Part shown: positions 43,163-53,175 of the stretch, piece by piece
Layout of the letters: each line of letters begins with the position of its first letter
Numbering within the stretch: the first letter of the stretch is position 1
NCBI GenBank assembly: GCA_037383845.1
Contig: JARRON010000028.1
Location: 1 to 53,625 of the forward strand
DNA length: 53,625 nt
Direction of reading: 5' to 3'
Source of the DNA: JARRON01 sp037383845
GTDB lineage: Bacteria; Pseudomonadota; Gammaproteobacteria; Steroidobacterales; XN24
Notes under the pieces: model-generated
Told to the model about the DNA's origin: nothing
Database searches by the model: none
The model's input: only the letters and a program-made list of their open reading frames with translations
Made by a program: the position numbers and the translations under genes

Positions 43163-43549
43163 TCACGGTGCGCGCGGATACTGCGGCAGCCCGTCACAGA
43201 TATCGTAGTAGTCACCCTTCTCGGCGACGAAGACGTGCAGCTCGGTGTGGGTGCCCGTCGCCCCGTCGAACGCTCCCATGGAGATGCCGATCCAGTCCTT
43301 CGCCGGCGGGTCGAAGAACAGGGAGGCGCCGCAGACCGAACAGAAGCCCCGGCGTACCTGCTCCGAGGCGTGATACCAGCTGATGTGCTCAGCGCCCGTG
43401 ATCTCCACGGCACCCCGGGGCACGTCGGTGCCGACCGAGTAATGTCCGGAGAACTTCCGGCACTGCACGCAGTGGCAGGCGTCCGGGGGCTTCAGTTCAC
43501 ACGCGACGCTGAACCTGACGGCCCCGCAAAGACAGGCTCCGTGTTTCAT
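43163..43549 (-). CDS. GFA (glutathione-dependent formaldehyde-activating) family protein
   Basis: A 128-residue zinc-binding CENP-V/GFA-fold protein. Zinc ligands are in HGACLCGAVRFS, CHCVQCRKFSG and FCSVCGASLFFDP. ATG 43549 gives the usual short N terminus. Most family members have unknown substrates, and true formaldehyde activation is rare. It is 52 nt upstream of the hydrolase gene on the same strand. Confidence 0.9.
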   Translation of the reverse strand: MKHGACLCGAVRFSVACELKPPDACHCVQCRKFSGHYSVGTDVPRGAVEITGAEHISWYHASEQVRRGFCSVCGASLFFDPPAKDWIGISMGAFDGATGTHTELHVFVAEKGDYYDICDGLPQYPRAP

Positions 43550-43594
43550 GCCATCTGTCCTCCCCCACCGTGCGGCATCGACCACCGCGCCGTA

Positions 43595-43993
43595 TCACTG
43601 CTGTTGCTGGAGCGCCTGCAAGACGGCGGCCATGCGTTCCTGGACGAGGTTGATCGCTCTGAGCGGACGCAGCATAACCTTGAACTCGACGACCTCGCCG
43701 GCGTCGTTCCACCTGATGAGGTCCACGCCGTTGACCAGCGTCCCGTCGAGCGTGGTCTCGAATTCGAGTACGGCGTCGTGGGCGCCGACGATCTCCCGGA
43801 CATACCGGAAGGTCTCGTTGAAGAGCACCTGGAACGCGGCGGTCAGGTAAAACATGGTGAGCGCCCGCCCCGCCTGGGGCTTGTGCACGACGGGCGAGTA
43901 GAACACGGCATCCTCGGCCAGCCACGCGGCCAGGTCTTTCGGCTCGCGGCGAGCGAGGATGTCGTGCCACCGGTCGACAGGGTGCTCGTTCAA
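43595..43993 (-). CDS. NTF2-like / SnoaL-fold protein
   Basis: A 132-residue cone-shaped alpha+beta-barrel protein typical of small ligand-binding or isomerase-like NTF2 proteins. It shows RWHDILARREPKDLAAWLAE, DAVFYSPVVHKPQAGRALT, then VLEFETTLDGTLVNGVDLIR and FKVMLRPLRAINLVQERM. A poly-Gln end (QALQQQQ) is visible. The TTG start 43993 is used; no better start is present. Ligand unknown. It lies in the same leftward accessory block. Confidence 0.82.
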   Translation of the reverse strand: MNEHPVDRWHDILARREPKDLAAWLAEDAVFYSPVVHKPQAGRALTMFYLTAAFQVLFNETFRYVREIVGAHDAVLEFETTLDGTLVNGVDLIRWNDAGEVVEFKVMLRPLRAINLVQERMAAVLQALQQQQ

Positions 43994-44026
43994 TCAGGTT
44001 CCCTCCCGTGCGGACGCTCGCATCGC

Positions 44027-44827
44027 TTACCGTGGATTCGCCGCCGTAGCCGGGACCGCGGCGTAGGCTGTCTGGACCGCCTCGGCGCCATAGCGCCGCT
44101 CCAGGCGGCGGACGACGAAGTGGCCGCGGGCCACGTCCTGGAAATGGTCGATGAACAGCACATTGATGACCGCGCCACCCGCCGCGCCCACAACCGGGAC
44201 GGCCTGGGCCGCCGCCTTCTCCGTCACCGGGATGCTGAAGCGCGCGGCAATCTGCCCGACCAGCCTGACCAGTGCTGGCGCCGTCTCCCTGGTCGTCCCG
44301 GAGCTGGCGACGTAGCTGGCCGCCTCGCCGACCGCCCTCGCCAGTGCCGCGCGCACGGCGAAGTAGCCGGCCTCCGCCGCATCGTCCCTCCGGCTCGCGC
44401 CGCCCAGAGCGAACACCTCGAGGCACGCAACGCGGGTCTCCACGTCACCCAGGTTTTCGCCTTCGCTGCGCGCGATATCAGCGATGGAGCGGAGCATGAT
44501 GGCCGTGGATATGGGCATCTCGGCCGCAAGAGCCGGCAGGCCGAACGCGCCTCCGGCCGCCCCGGAGAGGGCCGCGGCCGCCTTGTGAGCAAGGTTGGAA
44601 GAGCTGCGAGAGCCGTCGCCGAGGGTAGAAAGCGCGACCGTCAGCGCGGCCCTGAGGGACATCTCGGAGATGGCATAGATCTCGTCCCTGGCCCCGGCCG
44701 GCAGGAGAACCATGCCTTTCTCTATCGGCTGGGCGAGGACATTGGAGAACCGCGCGGCGATGCTGGGGTTCTCGAGCAGCCGCCTGGCTTGACGGAGCTC
44801 TTCGGTGTGTTCGGGGCTGAGCTTCAT
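44027..44827 (-). CDS. EcsC family protein
   Basis: A 266-residue protein of the EcsC family. It has amphipathic helices with Ala/Gly-rich hydrophobic stretches (AAAALSGAAGGAFGLPALAAEMP, given in part) and the conserved EMPISTAIMLRSIADIARSEGE. A C-terminal GAAGGAVINVLFIDHFQDVARGHF is also visible. EcsC is linked to ABC-transporter function in Bacillus, but its role in proteobacteria is unknown. ATG 44827 is well placed. It lies 33 nt upstream of the NTF2-like gene, suggesting co-transcription. Confidence 0.87.
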   Translation of the reverse strand: MKLSPEHTEELRQARRLLENPSIAARFSNVLAQPIEKGMVLLPAGARDEIYAISEMSLRAALTVALSTLGDGSRSSSNLAHKAAAALSGAAGGAFGLPALAAEMPISTAIMLRSIADIARSEGENLGDVETRVACLEVFALGGASRRDDAAEAGYFAVRAALARAVGEAASYVASSGTTRETAPALVRLVGQIAARFSIPVTEKAAAQAVPVVGAAGGAVINVLFIDHFQDVARGHFVVRRLERRYGAEAVQTAYAAVPATAANPR

Positions 44828-44929
44828 GGTGTGTCCCGGGACTCTCTCGGCCGACTTTACACCCCGGGGCCGGCGGGACGTCAGTCCCCGCCTGCACGGG
44901 GCGTGCCCGGAAAATCTTTCTGCGGGCAG

Positions 44930-45301
44930 TCAGACGTGCTGGTCGATCAGGACCGGATTGCCGTCGGGGTCGAGCATGGTGATGTAGGCGGGACCCTGCG
45001 TGTCAGGGTCCGCTTCCTCCATCAGTGCGAGACCCTGATCTTTCAGCCGGGCCTGGATTTCCCGCACATCCGCGTAGTCGGGCAGTTCCTTCGCGTCGCC
45101 GTCCCAGCCGGGATTGAATGTGAGCATGTTCTTCTCGAACATCCCCTGGAAAAGCCCGATAGTCGCCGGTCCATTCTTCATGATGAGCCAGTGCTGCTCC
45201 TGGTTGCCGCCGAAGACAGTGAAGCCGAGCTTCTCGTAGAAGGCCCTGGAAACCGCCAGGTCCTTCACGGCAAGACTGATTGAAAATGCTCCGAGTTCCA
45301 T
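44930..45301 (-). CDS. VOC family protein
   Basis: A 123-residue glyoxalase-fold protein. It begins ELGAFSISLAVKDLAVSRAFYEKLG and ends with MLDPDGNPVLIDQHV (split here into its two module ends). NGPATIGLFQGMFEKN and the EELPDYADV-like linker are seen. The substrate is unknown. The decayed copy at 41609-42177 is a paralogue, so a duplication within this block is likely. The first of the accessory genes in transcription order. Confidence 0.88.
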   Translation of the reverse strand: MELGAFSISLAVKDLAVSRAFYEKLGFTVFGGNQEQHWLIMKNGPATIGLFQGMFEKNMLTFNPGWDGDAKELPDYADVREIQARLKDQGLALMEEADPDTQGPAYITMLDPDGNPVLIDQHV

Positions 45302-45774
45302 CGTGATTCTCCCCCTTCGTCGTAACCTGCCGGAGCGGGCTGCCCGCCAGGAAGCACCGGCAGCCGACCGGCCATGGTTCGAAATCGTACCTCACCCCGA
45401 CGCCACCATTGGGAACCGGCGCGATGCACTTGGTGCTCGCAGTGGACTAGACCGACTCGCTCTCAAAATTCCCATGAATACGAAAAACATCGCTGCGACG
45501 CAGTAAGGCAGCAGTCCATCGAACGAAAGGTCGAGGACCTGCCGATCGGCGGACTCAGCCGGGTTCCTCAGGGGCATGGCTTTCAGCGCCGATTTCGTCC
45601 GGATTCCTTCGCAGGGCGCCGAGACAATATCTGGCCGGGCGTCCAGTCACTCCCATGCTCCATTGACGCCCGTGCTCCGGTGTCCTGATTTGCACCGCGA
45701 GCGGCGTTTCGACGCGCGCAGAAAGCCCCGGAATACTTCGCGAGCCTCTCCCGCTCCTCCGGGGCGCAGAAAGC
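45302..45774. other. Intergenic region with no supported gene
   Basis: This roughly 470-base stretch between the VOC gene and the atp terminator holds only short open frames on both strands. One minus-strand frame (45392-45577) contains a hydrophobic patch (LLPYCVAAMFFVFMGIL) that could be a remnant of a membrane protein, but it has no ribosome site and no recognised family. Base composition is less GC-rich than the flanks between about 45440 and 45540, in line with decayed or foreign sequence. Confidence 0.45.
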
Positions 45775-45800
45775 AAAAGCCCCGGTCTCCCGGGGCTTTT
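45775..45800 (-). terminator. Terminator of the atp operon
   Basis: A perfect 7-bp stem (GCCCCGG / CCGGGGC, 45779-45796, TCTC loop) is flanked by AAAA and TTTT, so it can act in both directions. It lies about 30 nt after the atpC stop. Confidence 0.88.
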
Positions 45801-45830
45801 CAACTACAGCGTCTGGACTGATACGGCGTG

Positions 45831-46253
45831 CTACTTGCCGGCGTTCTTCTTGATCTTCTCCAGCAGTGCGAGCTGAGCGGCGGCCTGGGCCAGCTCCGCC
45901 TGGGCCGTCGCCACGTCCTTGGCGCTCTCCCGGTTCTCCAGGAGTTCCTCGGCGCGCCGGCGGGCCTGCTCGGCGGCGGCCTCGTCCAGGTCCTTGGCCC
46001 GCAGGGCGGTGTCGGCCAGCACCGTCACGTTCTTGGGCTGAATCTCGATGATGCCGCCGGATACGTAAAAGAAGAGCTCCTCCCCGTCCGGCGTCTGGAC
46101 CCGGACGCCGCCGGGACGCAGCGCAGTGAGCAGAGGCGCATGGTTGGGCGCGACGCCCATCTCTCCCAACAGCGCCGGCGCAAAGAGCATGGCCGCGTCG
46201 CCGCGGAAGATCTCGCCCTCGGCGCTGACGATGTCGACGTGGATGGTATTCAT
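45831..46253 (-). CDS. atpC: ATP synthase F1 subunit epsilon
   Basis: A 140-residue rotor-stalk subunit that couples F1 to the c-ring and inhibits ATP hydrolysis. The N-terminal beta sandwich (TIHVDIVSAEGEIFRGDAAM, GEMGVAPNHAPLLTALRPG, FFYVSGGIIEIQPKNVTVL) and the C-terminal helical hairpin (DLDEAAAEQARRRAEELLEN onward) are complete. It is the last gene of the operon, 30 nt after atpD, and is followed by the terminator at 45775. Confidence 0.97.
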   Translation of the reverse strand: MNTIHVDIVSAEGEIFRGDAAMLFAPALLGEMGVAPNHAPLLTALRPGGVRVQTPDGEELFFYVSGGIIEIQPKNVTVLADTALRAKDLDEAAAEQARRRAEELLENRESAKDVATAQAELAQAAAQLALLEKIKKNAGK

Positions 46254-46283
46254 TGAGCTCTCCGCTGGCGTGGGCCTCGATGC

Positions 46284-47663
46284 CTACTGCAGCTTCTTGG
46301 CCTTCTCGACCGCTTCCTCGATCGCGCCGACCATGTAGAAGGCCTGCTCGGGAATGTGGTCATACTCGCCGTCCACGATGCCCCGGAAGCCCCGGATGGT
46401 GTCCTTCAGCGACACGTACTTGCCCTCGGAGCCGGTGAAGGCCTCGGCCACGAAGAAGGGCTGAGAGAGGTACCGCTGCACCTTCCGGGCCCGGGTAACC
46501 ACCAGCTTGTCTTCTTCAGACAGCTCGTCCATACCCAGAATGGCAATGATGTCCTGCAGCTCCTTGTAGCGCTGCAGAGTTGCCTGCACGGCACGTGCGC
46601 ACTCGTAGTGCTCGTTGCCGATGATGTTGGGATCGAGCAGCCGCGAGGTGGAATCCAGCGGATCCACGGCCGGGTAGATGCCGAGCTCGGCGATCTGCCG
46701 GGACAGCACCAGCGTCGCGTCCAGGTGGGCGAAGGTGGTCGCGGGCGACGGGTCGGTAAGGTCGTCGGCCGGGACGTAGACGGCCTGGAAAGAGGTGATC
46801 GAGCCGGTGCGCGTGGAGGTAATGCGCTCCTGCAACTCACCCATCTCCAGAGCCAGGGTGGGCTGATATCCCACCGCCGAGGGCATGCGGCCCAGCAGCG
46901 CGGATACCTCGGTGCCGGCCAGGGTGTACCGGTAGATGTTGTCGATGAACATCAGCACGTCGCGGCCCTCGTCGCGGAAGTACTCCGCGATGGTGAGCCC
47001 CGTGAGGGCTACCCGGAGGCGGTTGCCCGGCGGCTCGTTCATCTGGCCGTAGACCAGGGCCACCTTGTCGAGGACGTCCGATTCCTTCATCTCGTGATAG
47101 AAATCGTTGCCTTCCCGGGTCCGCTCGCCCACGCCGGCGAACACGGAATAGCCGGAATGCTCGATGGCGATGTTGCGGATGAGCTCCATGAGCGTGACAG
47201 TCTTGCCGACGCCGGCGCCGCCGAACAGGCCGACCTTGCCGCCCTTGGCGATGGGCATGATGAGGTCGATCACCTTGATGCCCGTCTCCAGGATCTCTAC
47301 CGCCGGGGCCTGGTCCTCGTAGGCGGGGGGATCCCTGTGGATGGGCCAGCGGGTTTCAGCCTTCACCGGGCCGGCCTCGTCCACCGGATCACCGAGCACG
47401 TCCATGATCCGGCCCAGCGTGCCCGTGCCCACCGGGACCTGGATAAACTCGCCGGTCGCCGTCACGTCGAGACCACGCTTCAGGCCCTCGGAGGCGCCCA
47501 TGGCGATACAGCGGACGACGCCGTCACCCAGCTGCTGCTGGACCTCCAGCGTCAGGCCCGTCTCCTTGATCTTCAGGGCTTCGTAGACCTTCGGCAGCGT
47601 CTCCCGCGGGAACTCGACGTCCACCACGGCGCCGATGACCTGAACAATCTTGCCGGTGCTCAT
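46284..47663 (-). CDS. atpD: ATP synthase F1 subunit beta
   Basis: A 459-residue catalytic subunit. Walker A is GGAGVGKTVTLMELIRNIA. The catalytic Glu is in ERTREGNDFYHEM, and VYGQMNEPPGNRLRVALTG follows. The DELSEED-type segment reads GMDELSEEDKLVV. ATG 47663 gives MSTGKIVQVIGAVVDVEFP. It is 45 nt downstream of atpG in the leftward operon. Confidence 0.98.
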   Translation of the reverse strand: MSTGKIVQVIGAVVDVEFPRETLPKVYEALKIKETGLTLEVQQQLGDGVVRCIAMGASEGLKRGLDVTATGEFIQVPVGTGTLGRIMDVLGDPVDEAGPVKAETRWPIHRDPPAYEDQAPAVEILETGIKVIDLIMPIAKGGKVGLFGGAGVGKTVTLMELIRNIAIEHSGYSVFAGVGERTREGNDFYHEMKESDVLDKVALVYGQMNEPPGNRLRVALTGLTIAEYFRDEGRDVLMFIDNIYRYTLAGTEVSALLGRMPSAVGYQPTLALEMGELQERITSTRTGSITSFQAVYVPADDLTDPSPATTFAHLDATLVLSRQIAELGIYPAVDPLDSTSRLLDPNIIGNEHYECARAVQATLQRYKELQDIIAILGMDELSEEDKLVVTRARKVQRYLSQPFFVAEAFTGSEGKYVSLKDTIRGFRGIVDGEYDHIPEQAFYMVGAIEEAVEKAKKLQ

Positions 47664-47708
47664 CTGTAAAGTTTCCTCTGTACGTTCTTTCTCGGTGACG
47701 TCCGGGCG

Positions 47709-48572
47709 TCAGACCGCCGCAGCGCCGCCGACAATTTCTGCCAGCTCCTGGGTGATCGCTGCCTGCCGGGCCTTGTTGTAGGCCAGCTGCAGGTTGTCGA
47801 TCAGCTTGCCCGCGTTATCCGTGGCGCTCTTCATCGCCACCATGCGGGCGGCCATCTCGCAGGCCACGTTCTCGACCGCAGAGCGGTACACCTGTGACTC
47901 GATGTAGCGGGACAGCACGCCGTCCAGCAGCTCGGTGGAGCTGGGCTCGTAGATGTAATCCCAGTGGGACTGAAGTTCGTCCTCGTCCGGGGTCTCCGCC
48001 GGCAGCAGGGTCGTCAGCGTGGGACGCTGGCTCATGGTGTTGACGAACACGTTGTGAGCCAGGATCAGCCGGTCGAAGTGGCCGTCCCGGTAGCCGTTGA
48101 GCATCACGTTGACGGCGCCGATAAGATCCCGCATGTGAGGGACGTCGCCCAGGTCCTGTACCGTGGCCACCACGTTGACATTAAGGCGGCGGAAGAACTG
48201 GGCGGCCTTCCGGCCCACCAGCGAGAGCTCCACCTCCACGCCCTTTTGCTGCCACTCCCGGACGTCCCGCAGCAGGCTCCGGAACAGGTTGACGTTGAGG
48301 CCTCCGCAGAGGCCCCGGTCCGTCGAGATCACCAGGTAGCCGACCCGCTTGACCTCGGTGCGCTCCTCCATGAACGGATGGCGGTATTCCGGGTGCGCCT
48401 TGCGCAGGTGCCCGATCACGGTGCGAATCTGCTCCGCGTACGGGCGCGAGGCCTCCATGCGATCCTGGGCCTTCCGCATCTTGCTGGCCGCAACCATCTC
48501 CATGGCCTTGGTGATCTTGGCCGTGTTGCGGATGGACTTGATCTGTGTCCGGATTTCCTTGGCGTTAGCCAT
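47709..48572 (-). CDS. atpG: ATP synthase F1 subunit gamma
   Basis: A 287-residue central-stalk subunit that rotates inside alpha3beta3. The N-terminal coiled coil (AKEIRTQIKSIRNTAKITKA, then MEMVAASKMRKAQDR) and the C-terminal helix (ARMVAMKSATDNAGKLIDNL) are both typical. STDRGLCGGLNVNLFRSLL is the conserved middle segment. It lies 27 nt after atpA. Confidence 0.97.
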   Translation of the reverse strand: MANAKEIRTQIKSIRNTAKITKAMEMVAASKMRKAQDRMEASRPYAEQIRTVIGHLRKAHPEYRHPFMEERTEVKRVGYLVISTDRGLCGGLNVNLFRSLLRDVREWQQKGVEVELSLVGRKAAQFFRRLNVNVVATVQDLGDVPHMRDLIGAVNVMLNGYRDGHFDRLILAHNVFVNTMSQRPTLTTLLPAETPDEDELQSHWDYIYEPSSTELLDGVLSRYIESQVYRSAVENVACEMAARMVAMKSATDNAGKLIDNLQLAYNKARQAAITQELAEIVGGAAAV

Positions 48573-48599
48573 GGGAACTCCTGAGTGGTTGCTGGGCCG

Positions 48600-50141
<1,542 letters not shown>

Positions 50142-50154
50142 GTCGGTGAATCCT

Positions 50155-50691
50155 TTAGTGCGTTACGGCGCCGGACAGGCGCTGCAGGCGTCCGCGGACT
50201 GAGCCGTCGATGACAAGGTCGCCGGCCCGGACGACGGCGCCGCCGATCAGGCTGGAATCGGTCTCCAGGTGAAGCCGGACATCCCGGCCCAGGCGCTGGC
50301 GGAGACTGGCGGCGAAGCGGCCTCTCTGGTCGTCGTCCAGCGGCACGGCCGAGGTAATGGTGACGTCGACGACGTTCTCGGCTTCTGCCTTGAGCTCCTC
50401 GAACTCGGCGGCGATTTCGGGCACGTACGCGACGCGGCCGTTCTCTGCCAGCAGCTTGATGAAGTTTGCTCCCTGCTCGCCCGCGGCATCGCCGCAAAGC
50501 TCGATGAGCAAGTCCCCGAGGTCATGGCGCGAGATTGCCGGGTTGCCGATAAGCTCGTGGATGCGCTCGTCGGCGACCACGAGTTTCGCCCGCTCCAGGA
50601 AGTCGGACCAGGCAGACAGCGTGTCGCTGTCCCGGGCGATCTCGAAGACGGCCCTGGCGTAGGGTCTTGCGACTGTTGTCTTTTCCGCCAT
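50155..50691 (-). CDS. atpH: ATP synthase F1 subunit delta
   Basis: A 178-residue peripheral-stalk subunit linking F1 to subunit b. The N-terminal helical bundle begins TTVARPYARAVFEIARDSD. The C-terminal domain has the family end DSSLIGGAVVRAGDLVIDGS followed by VRGRLQRLSGAV. It lies 21 nt after atpF and 13 nt before atpA. Confidence 0.96.
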   Translation of the reverse strand: MAEKTTVARPYARAVFEIARDSDTLSAWSDFLERAKLVVADERIHELIGNPAISRHDLGDLLIELCGDAAGEQGANFIKLLAENGRVAYVPEIAAEFEELKAEAENVVDVTITSAVPLDDDQRGRFAASLRQRLGRDVRLHLETDSSLIGGAVVRAGDLVIDGSVRGRLQRLSGAVTH

Positions 50692-50712
50692 GACTCAGGT
50701 CCCTCTGGCCGG

Positions 50713-51183
50713 CTAGAGCTGGCTGGCCAGCTTGTCGAGGAGCTCCCGGTGCGAACCCGGATCGATCTCTTTCTCGAGGATCTCCTGGGCGCCCGCCAGG
50801 GCGATGGCGGCAACCTCGCCGCGCAGGGACTCGCGAACGCGATGGGTCTCCTGCTCGATCTCGGCCTGGGCCTGCGCAAGCATGCGCTCGCCCTGCTGCC
50901 GGGCCTCCTCCCGGGCTTCGTCAACGATCTCGCTGCCGCGGCGCTCCGCCTGCTCGATGATCTGGGAAGCCTGCTGGCGGGCCTCGCGAAGGCGCTCCGC
51001 CACCTGGGCGTCCGCCTCCTCGAGTGCCTTCTGGCCACGCTCGGCGGCGGCCAGGCCATCGGCGATCTTGGCCCGCCGCTCCTCCATGGCCTTCATGACC
51101 GGCGGCCAGACGAACTTCTTCGTGAACCAGATGAAGACCAGGAAGGTCAGCATCTGGCCGACGAGCGTCAGATTGATGCCCAC
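50713..51183 (-). CDS. atpF: ATP synthase Fo subunit b
   Basis: A 156-residue peripheral-stalk subunit with one N-terminal membrane helix (about 5-24, NLTLVGQMLTFLVFIWFTKKF). A long charged coiled coil follows (KAMEERRAKIADGLAAAERG; ARQQASQIIEQAERRGSEIV). The start is GTG 51183. There is one copy of b only, with no b' gene, as in non-photosynthetic gammaproteobacteria. Confidence 0.97.
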   Translation of the reverse strand: MGINLTLVGQMLTFLVFIWFTKKFVWPPVMKAMEERRAKIADGLAAAERGQKALEEADAQVAERLREARQQASQIIEQAERRGSEIVDEAREEARQQGERMLAQAQAEIEQETHRVRESLRGEVAAIALAGAQEILEKEIDPGSHRELLDKLASQL

Positions 51184-51244
51184 GGTTGAAGTCTCCCTAA
51201 GCTAGGTGGGAAGGGTCTTCCAAGGCCTTGAGCCCCGGGAGCCG

Positions 51245-51514
51245 TCAGCCCCCCAGCGCGGCCAGGAGCGGGTTCGCGAACAGCAGCAGGGCCGCGAAGG
51301 CAACACCGATAATGGCCAGGGCGTCCAGCAGGCCGGCAACGATGAACATCCGCGTCTGCAGCATGGCGGCCATCTCGGGCTGGCGGGCGGCGCCCTCCAG
51401 GAACTTTCCGCCGAGCAGGCCGAAACCGATGCCCGTGCCGAGGGCCGCGAAGGCGAAGATCAGCCCGACGGCGAGCGCGGTCCAGGACTGAACTTGTGCA
51501 ATCAGAGCTTCCAT
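51245..51514 (-). CDS. atpE: ATP synthase Fo subunit c
   Basis: An 89-residue two-helix proteolipid of the rotor ring. The polar loop has ARQPEM, and helix 2 carries the ion-binding Asp in AGLLDALAIIGVAFAALLLF. An Asp there, without the Gln/Glu/Ser/Thr set of sodium-binding rings, suggests a proton-driven enzyme (inference from motif). It starts 42 nt after atpB with GGAG upstream. Confidence 0.97.
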   Translation of the reverse strand: MEALIAQVQSWTALAVGLIFAFAALGTGIGFGLLGGKFLEGAARQPEMAAMLQTRMFIVAGLLDALAIIGVAFAALLLFANPLLAALGG

Positions 51515-51556
51515 GGTCTCAAATCTCCGTAGGAGGCAGGTTCTACAGGGGTGAAA

Positions 51557-52333
51557 TCAGTGCTTCTCGTAGGCCAGCGACAGGTAGACGATGGTCAGCG
51601 TCATGAAAATGAACGCCTGCAGCGGGATTACGAGAATGTGGAAGATCGCCCAGGCCGATCCCGGGACCCACTGGGCCCAGAAAGGCAGCATGGCGATCAG
51701 GATAAAAATCATCTCGGCGGCGTAAAGGTTGCCGAAGAGCCGGAGGGCCAGCGACACGGGCTTGGCGATGAGCTCAACCGTGTTGAGGATCAGGTTGAAC
51801 GGGATCAGCAGCACGTTCTTTCCGAACGGATGGAACAGCAGTTCCTTGGTGAAGCCGCCGACGCCCTTGCCCTTGATGCTGTAAATGATGATCAGCGCGA
51901 GCACGGTCAGTGACAGGCCGAAGGTGGCGTTCATGTCCGCGGAGGGGACGACCCTCAGGTAGTCGATGCCCACGGCCGCCGCCAGATTGGGCAGCAGGTC
52001 CACCGGGATGAGGTCCATCAGGTTCCAGAACAGGACCCAGACAAAAATGGTCAGCGCCAGCGGCGCCACAAACTCCCGGGGTCCGTGGAAAGCCTCTTTC
52101 ACCGAGTTATCGATGAAGTCCAGCGTGACCTCGACGAAATTCTGCAGTCCTCCGGGGACCCCGGAGGTCACGCGGCGGGCCGCGAAAACAAAGATGCCGA
52201 GGAAGATCAGCCCGGTGAGCCAGGAGAAGAACAGGGTGTCCCAGTGCACCGTCATGAAGCCCTCTCCGGTGGAAAGGTGCTCCAGGTGATGCTGAACGTA
52301 TTCCGTCGGTGACTTGCCTGCCATAGCCGTCAT
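51557..52333 (-). CDS. atpB: ATP synthase Fo subunit a
   Basis: A 258-residue membrane subunit forming the proton half-channels, with 5-6 helices. The essential Arg is in AKPVSLALRLFGNLYAAEMI. The conserved DLIPVDLLPNLAAAVG and the C-terminal PLQAFIFMTLTIVYLSLAYE follow. ATG 52333 overlaps the atpI stop (ATGA); an in-frame ATG at 52324 is an alternative. Confidence 0.97.
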   Translation of the reverse strand: MTAMAGKSPTEYVQHHLEHLSTGEGFMTVHWDTLFFSWLTGLIFLGIFVFAARRVTSGVPGGLQNFVEVTLDFIDNSVKEAFHGPREFVAPLALTIFVWVLFWNLMDLIPVDLLPNLAAAVGIDYLRVVPSADMNATFGLSLTVLALIIIYSIKGKGVGGFTKELLFHPFGKNVLLIPFNLILNTVELIAKPVSLALRLFGNLYAAEMIFILIAMLPFWAQWVPGSAWAIFHILVIPLQAFIFMTLTIVYLSLAYEKH

Positions 52334-52719
52334 CCACCAAAGCCCGCCGGGTCACGCCGGGTGAACAAAAGCGCCAGCCAGTTCACCAGGAGTGTTGCCA
52401 CGAAGGTCATCACCAGCGGGACGTACACGTGGCTCAAAAAAATAGCTGCGGCCGAAAACAGCACCACAGCCATCACGATTTTCATGGCCTCCGCCCGAAC
52501 GAAGGCTGAGAGCATTGCCTGCGCGCCGGCCTCCGGCCCGACCGAGAAAGTCCTCAGGGCGGTCCAGGCCGTCAGCACCAGGCTGATGCCACCCCCCACA
52601 AAAGCACCCATCGCGGCGTCTGCGCCGCCTGCGAACAGGGCCAGCAGTGCTGCTGCGGCAGTGACCGCCGCCTGCCCGGCGAGAATTTTTCCGGGCACTG
52701 ACCTGACCAGTCTCGACAT
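52330..52719 (-). CDS. atpI: ATP synthase assembly protein AtpI
   Basis: A 129-residue membrane protein with four predicted helices (about 12-30, 34-52, 75-95 and 98-118). It has the family region AFVGGGISLVLTAWTALRTF and RAEAMKIVMAVVLFSAAAIF. AtpI helps assemble the c-ring. It is the first gene of the atp operon and overlaps atpB by 4 nt. The more usual upstream parA/parB genes are not in the window; repeats lie there instead. Confidence 0.88.
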   Translation of the reverse strand: MSRLVRSVPGKILAGQAAVTAAAALLALFAGGADAAMGAFVGGGISLVLTAWTALRTFSVGPEAGAQAMLSAFVRAEAMKIVMAVVLFSAAAIFLSHVYVPLVMTFVATLLVNWLALLFTRRDPAGFGG

Positions 52720-52760
52720 GCCGGCCGTCCGGCCTGGATAGGGCTCGTGGAAGCCGAGGG

Positions 52761-52789
52761 AGTATAAAGGCTTTTCGCAGGTGCGGCAA
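52761..52789 (-). promoter_or_regulatory. Sigma70-type promoter of the atp operon
   Basis: Read leftward, a -35 box TTGCCG (52789-52784) and a -10 box TATACT (52766-52761) are separated by 17 nt. The start would lie near 52754, about 35 nt before the atpI ATG. This is the only good promoter match in the region and sits in a local AT-rich pocket of otherwise very GC-rich DNA. Confidence 0.7.
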
Positions 52790-52952
52790 TTTGCACGGTC
52801 CCCCGCAGCCCGGCCTCCTCACCTGCCGCCAGCCGCGCGAAGGGGAGGCTGCCGCCGGTCCCTGACCTCCGCCCGACTCCGCGGGAGAAAGCGGGCATCG
52901 GGAGCGGCGCGCCGGGGAACGGACGCTTGCTCCCCTCATCCCCTCACCCCTG

Positions 52953-53043
52953 CCCCTCTCCCCAGCGGGGAGAGGGGAACGCCAGGGATACGCCGGCGTG
53001 GACCGGGAGGCCTCGAGCAAGCCGCCAGGCTCGGCCGCAGCCG
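52953..53043. repeat. Palindrome-headed extragenic repeat, copy 1
   Basis: It starts with a perfect 11-bp inverted repeat (CCCCTCTCCCC 52953-52963 / GGGGAGAGGGG 52967-52977, loop AGC). A tail with GGACCGGGAGGCCTCGAGCA and CAGGCTCGGCCGCAGCCGC follows. The same organisation recurs at 53176. Confidence 0.75.
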
Positions 53044-53175
53044 CCCCATCCCGGCCCCCGTCCCCGGCAGTTCGGCGGGCAGCGACCACCGTACGCCGGG
53101 GAGACGGGCTGCGGGTCTGGGAAACGCCCGCCCGCCCCGCGCAAGACCGCGAGAGACCGCCACCCCGCACCCCCG

